A DNA stretch of 64,000 nucleotides from Lentzea nigeriaca (lineage in GTDB: Bacteria > Actinomycetota > Actinomycetes > Mycobacteriales > Pseudonocardiaceae), in the NCBI RefSeq assembly GCF_016907955.1, contig NZ_JAFBCX010000006.1, positions 558,001 through 622,000 of the forward strand, read 5' to 3'. The position numbers and the translations under genes are program-made. This document shows positions 63,278 to 64,000 of this stretch, one piece after another. How positions within the stretch are numbered: the first letter of the stretch is position 1; each line of letters starts with the position of its first letter. The notes beneath the pieces were generated by a model. That model was given only the letters and a program-made list of their open reading frames with translations, was not told the DNA's origin and ran no database searches.

Positions 63278-64000
63278 TCAGGTGGCGGAGTACCCGACAC
63301 CGGCTCGGACCAGGCCCAACACGTCATCGCCGAACTTATCAAGCTTCGACGCGCCGATGCCCGAGATCGCCACGAGTCCGGCCGAATCCGTGGGTCGCTG
63401 CTCCGCGATCGCCATCAGCGTCGCGTCGGTGAAGACGACGTACGCGGGCACCTTCAGCTCCCGCGCCCTCGCCGCACGCCACTGACGCAGCGACTCGAGC
63501 AGCTCTTCGTCCACATCGGACGGACAGGACTTGCAGCGTCCGAGCTTGACGGCCTGCGCTTCGACCAGGGTCGCCGCGCACACCCGGCAGGTCGGCTTTT
63601 CCTTCTTCATCAGAGGTGGCCGTGCGGCGCCACCAGATACGCGTGCGGCGGGGTGGTTCTCGGGCACAAGGCTGTAGAGGAACCTTGACCGGCGGCGGTA
63701 CTTGCGTCCACCCGCCGCGCGCGACAACGCCCACGACAGCCAGAGGTGCTCACGCGCGCGCGTCACACCCACATAGAGAAGGCGGCGTTCTTCTTCGACC
63801 TTCGCCTCGTCGCTGTCGGCGTACTGGATCGGCATCGTGCCCTCGACGAGTCCTACGAGGAACACGGCGTCCCACTCCAGACCCTTCGACGCGTGCAGCG
63901 ACGCGAGCGTCACGCCCTCGACCGTCGGCGGGTGCTGCGCCTCGGCCCGCATGTCCAGCTCCGCGCAGAACCGCGGCAGGTCCGCACCGGGCAGCGCGGC
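63278..64000 (-). CDS. uvrD2: ATP-dependent DNA helicase UvrD2 (3' part)
   Basis: The visible 240 residues are the end of a UvrD/PcrA-like helicase: motif V/VI segment TLASLHASKGLEWDAVFLVGLVEGTMP and LLYVGVTRAREHLWLSW. They are followed by a four-Cys zinc finger (CRVCAATL and CKSCPSD) and a C-terminal HRDC domain (LRQWRAARARELKVPAYVVF), the mycobacterial UvrD2 layout. The 5' part lies outside the window. The whiB7 promoter begins 15 bp after the stop. Confidence 0.95.
   Translation of the reverse strand, partial: AALPGADLPRFCAELDMRAEAQHPPTVEGVTLASLHASKGLEWDAVFLVGLVEGTMPIQYADSDEAKVEEERRLLYVGVTRAREHLWLSWALSRAAGGRKYRRRSRFLYSLVPENHPAARVSGGAARPPLMKKEKPTCRVCAATLVEAQAVKLGRCKSCPSDVDEELLESLRQWRAARARELKVPAYVVFTDATLMAIAEQRPTDSAGLVAISGIGASKLDKFGDDVLGLVRAGVGYSAT

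Overview
The window is GC-rich actinobacterial chromosome. The order UPF0182 membrane protein, PDZ/Lon-like protease, Zn-hydrolase family, ThiF-like protein, ABC1 kinase, whiB7 and uvrD2, together with smpB-ftsX-ftsE-prfB and a one-piece tmRNA, is the conserved actinobacterial backbone. The secondary-metabolism genes, glycopeptide-resistance genes and large Rhs protein suggest a Pseudonocardiaceae-type actinomycete (Lentzea/Saccharothrix/Amycolatopsis-like). That placement is inference, since no 16S gene is present.

Layout. (1) 1-7.1 kb is the right edge of a biosynthetic cluster. A translationally coupled run encodes a CreE-like FAD monooxygenase, a CreD-like nitrosuccinate lyase and a CreM-like AMP-forming ligase homologue. 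Together these are the known aspartate-nitrosuccinate route to nitrous acid plus its diazotase. A partial gene and an NAD-dependent epimerase lie upstream and a methyltransferase converges from downstream. (2) 7.7-10.1 kb holds a NarL-type two-component system and a small membrane protein. (3) 10.1-21.6 kb is a polymorphic-toxin island: decayed integrase and possible phage pieces, a displaced Rhs core fragment, a HEAT-like immunity gene, a 2263-residue secreted Rhs protein with a Hint domain and toxin tip, and a secreted LamG partner. (4) 22.8-31.7 kb carries tRNA-Ala, a PaaK-family ligase, a DsbA-like thiol oxidoreductase, an MFS exporter, a GNAT enzyme, hrpB, a cholesterol-oxidase-like pseudogene, a glycosyltransferase and an HD-fold protein.

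(5) 31.7-35.9 kb is a minus-strand operon of GlxA/AraC regulator, amino-acid permease, GNAT and OSBS/N-succinylamino-acid racemase, fitting D-amino-acid uptake and deracemisation. (6) 35.9-41.8 kb holds an NAD-binding reductase, a VanRS-like two-component pair, a GNAT gene and an overlapping vanH-vanA-vanX operon for D-Ala-D-Lac peptidoglycan. (7) 42.1-49.8 kb contains tmRNA, a second NarL-type pair, smpB, ftsX, ftsE, prfB, a PadR regulator, a small Cys-rich protein and two initiator tRNA copies. (8) 49.9-64 kb is the conserved backbone ending in whiB7, with a visible leader ORF, attenuator and promoter, and the 3' end of uvrD2.

The points most worth a second look are the nitrous-acid/diazotisation cassette, the Rhs toxin-immunity locus with its orphan module, the vanHAX locus, the D-amino-acid operon and the whiB7 leader.
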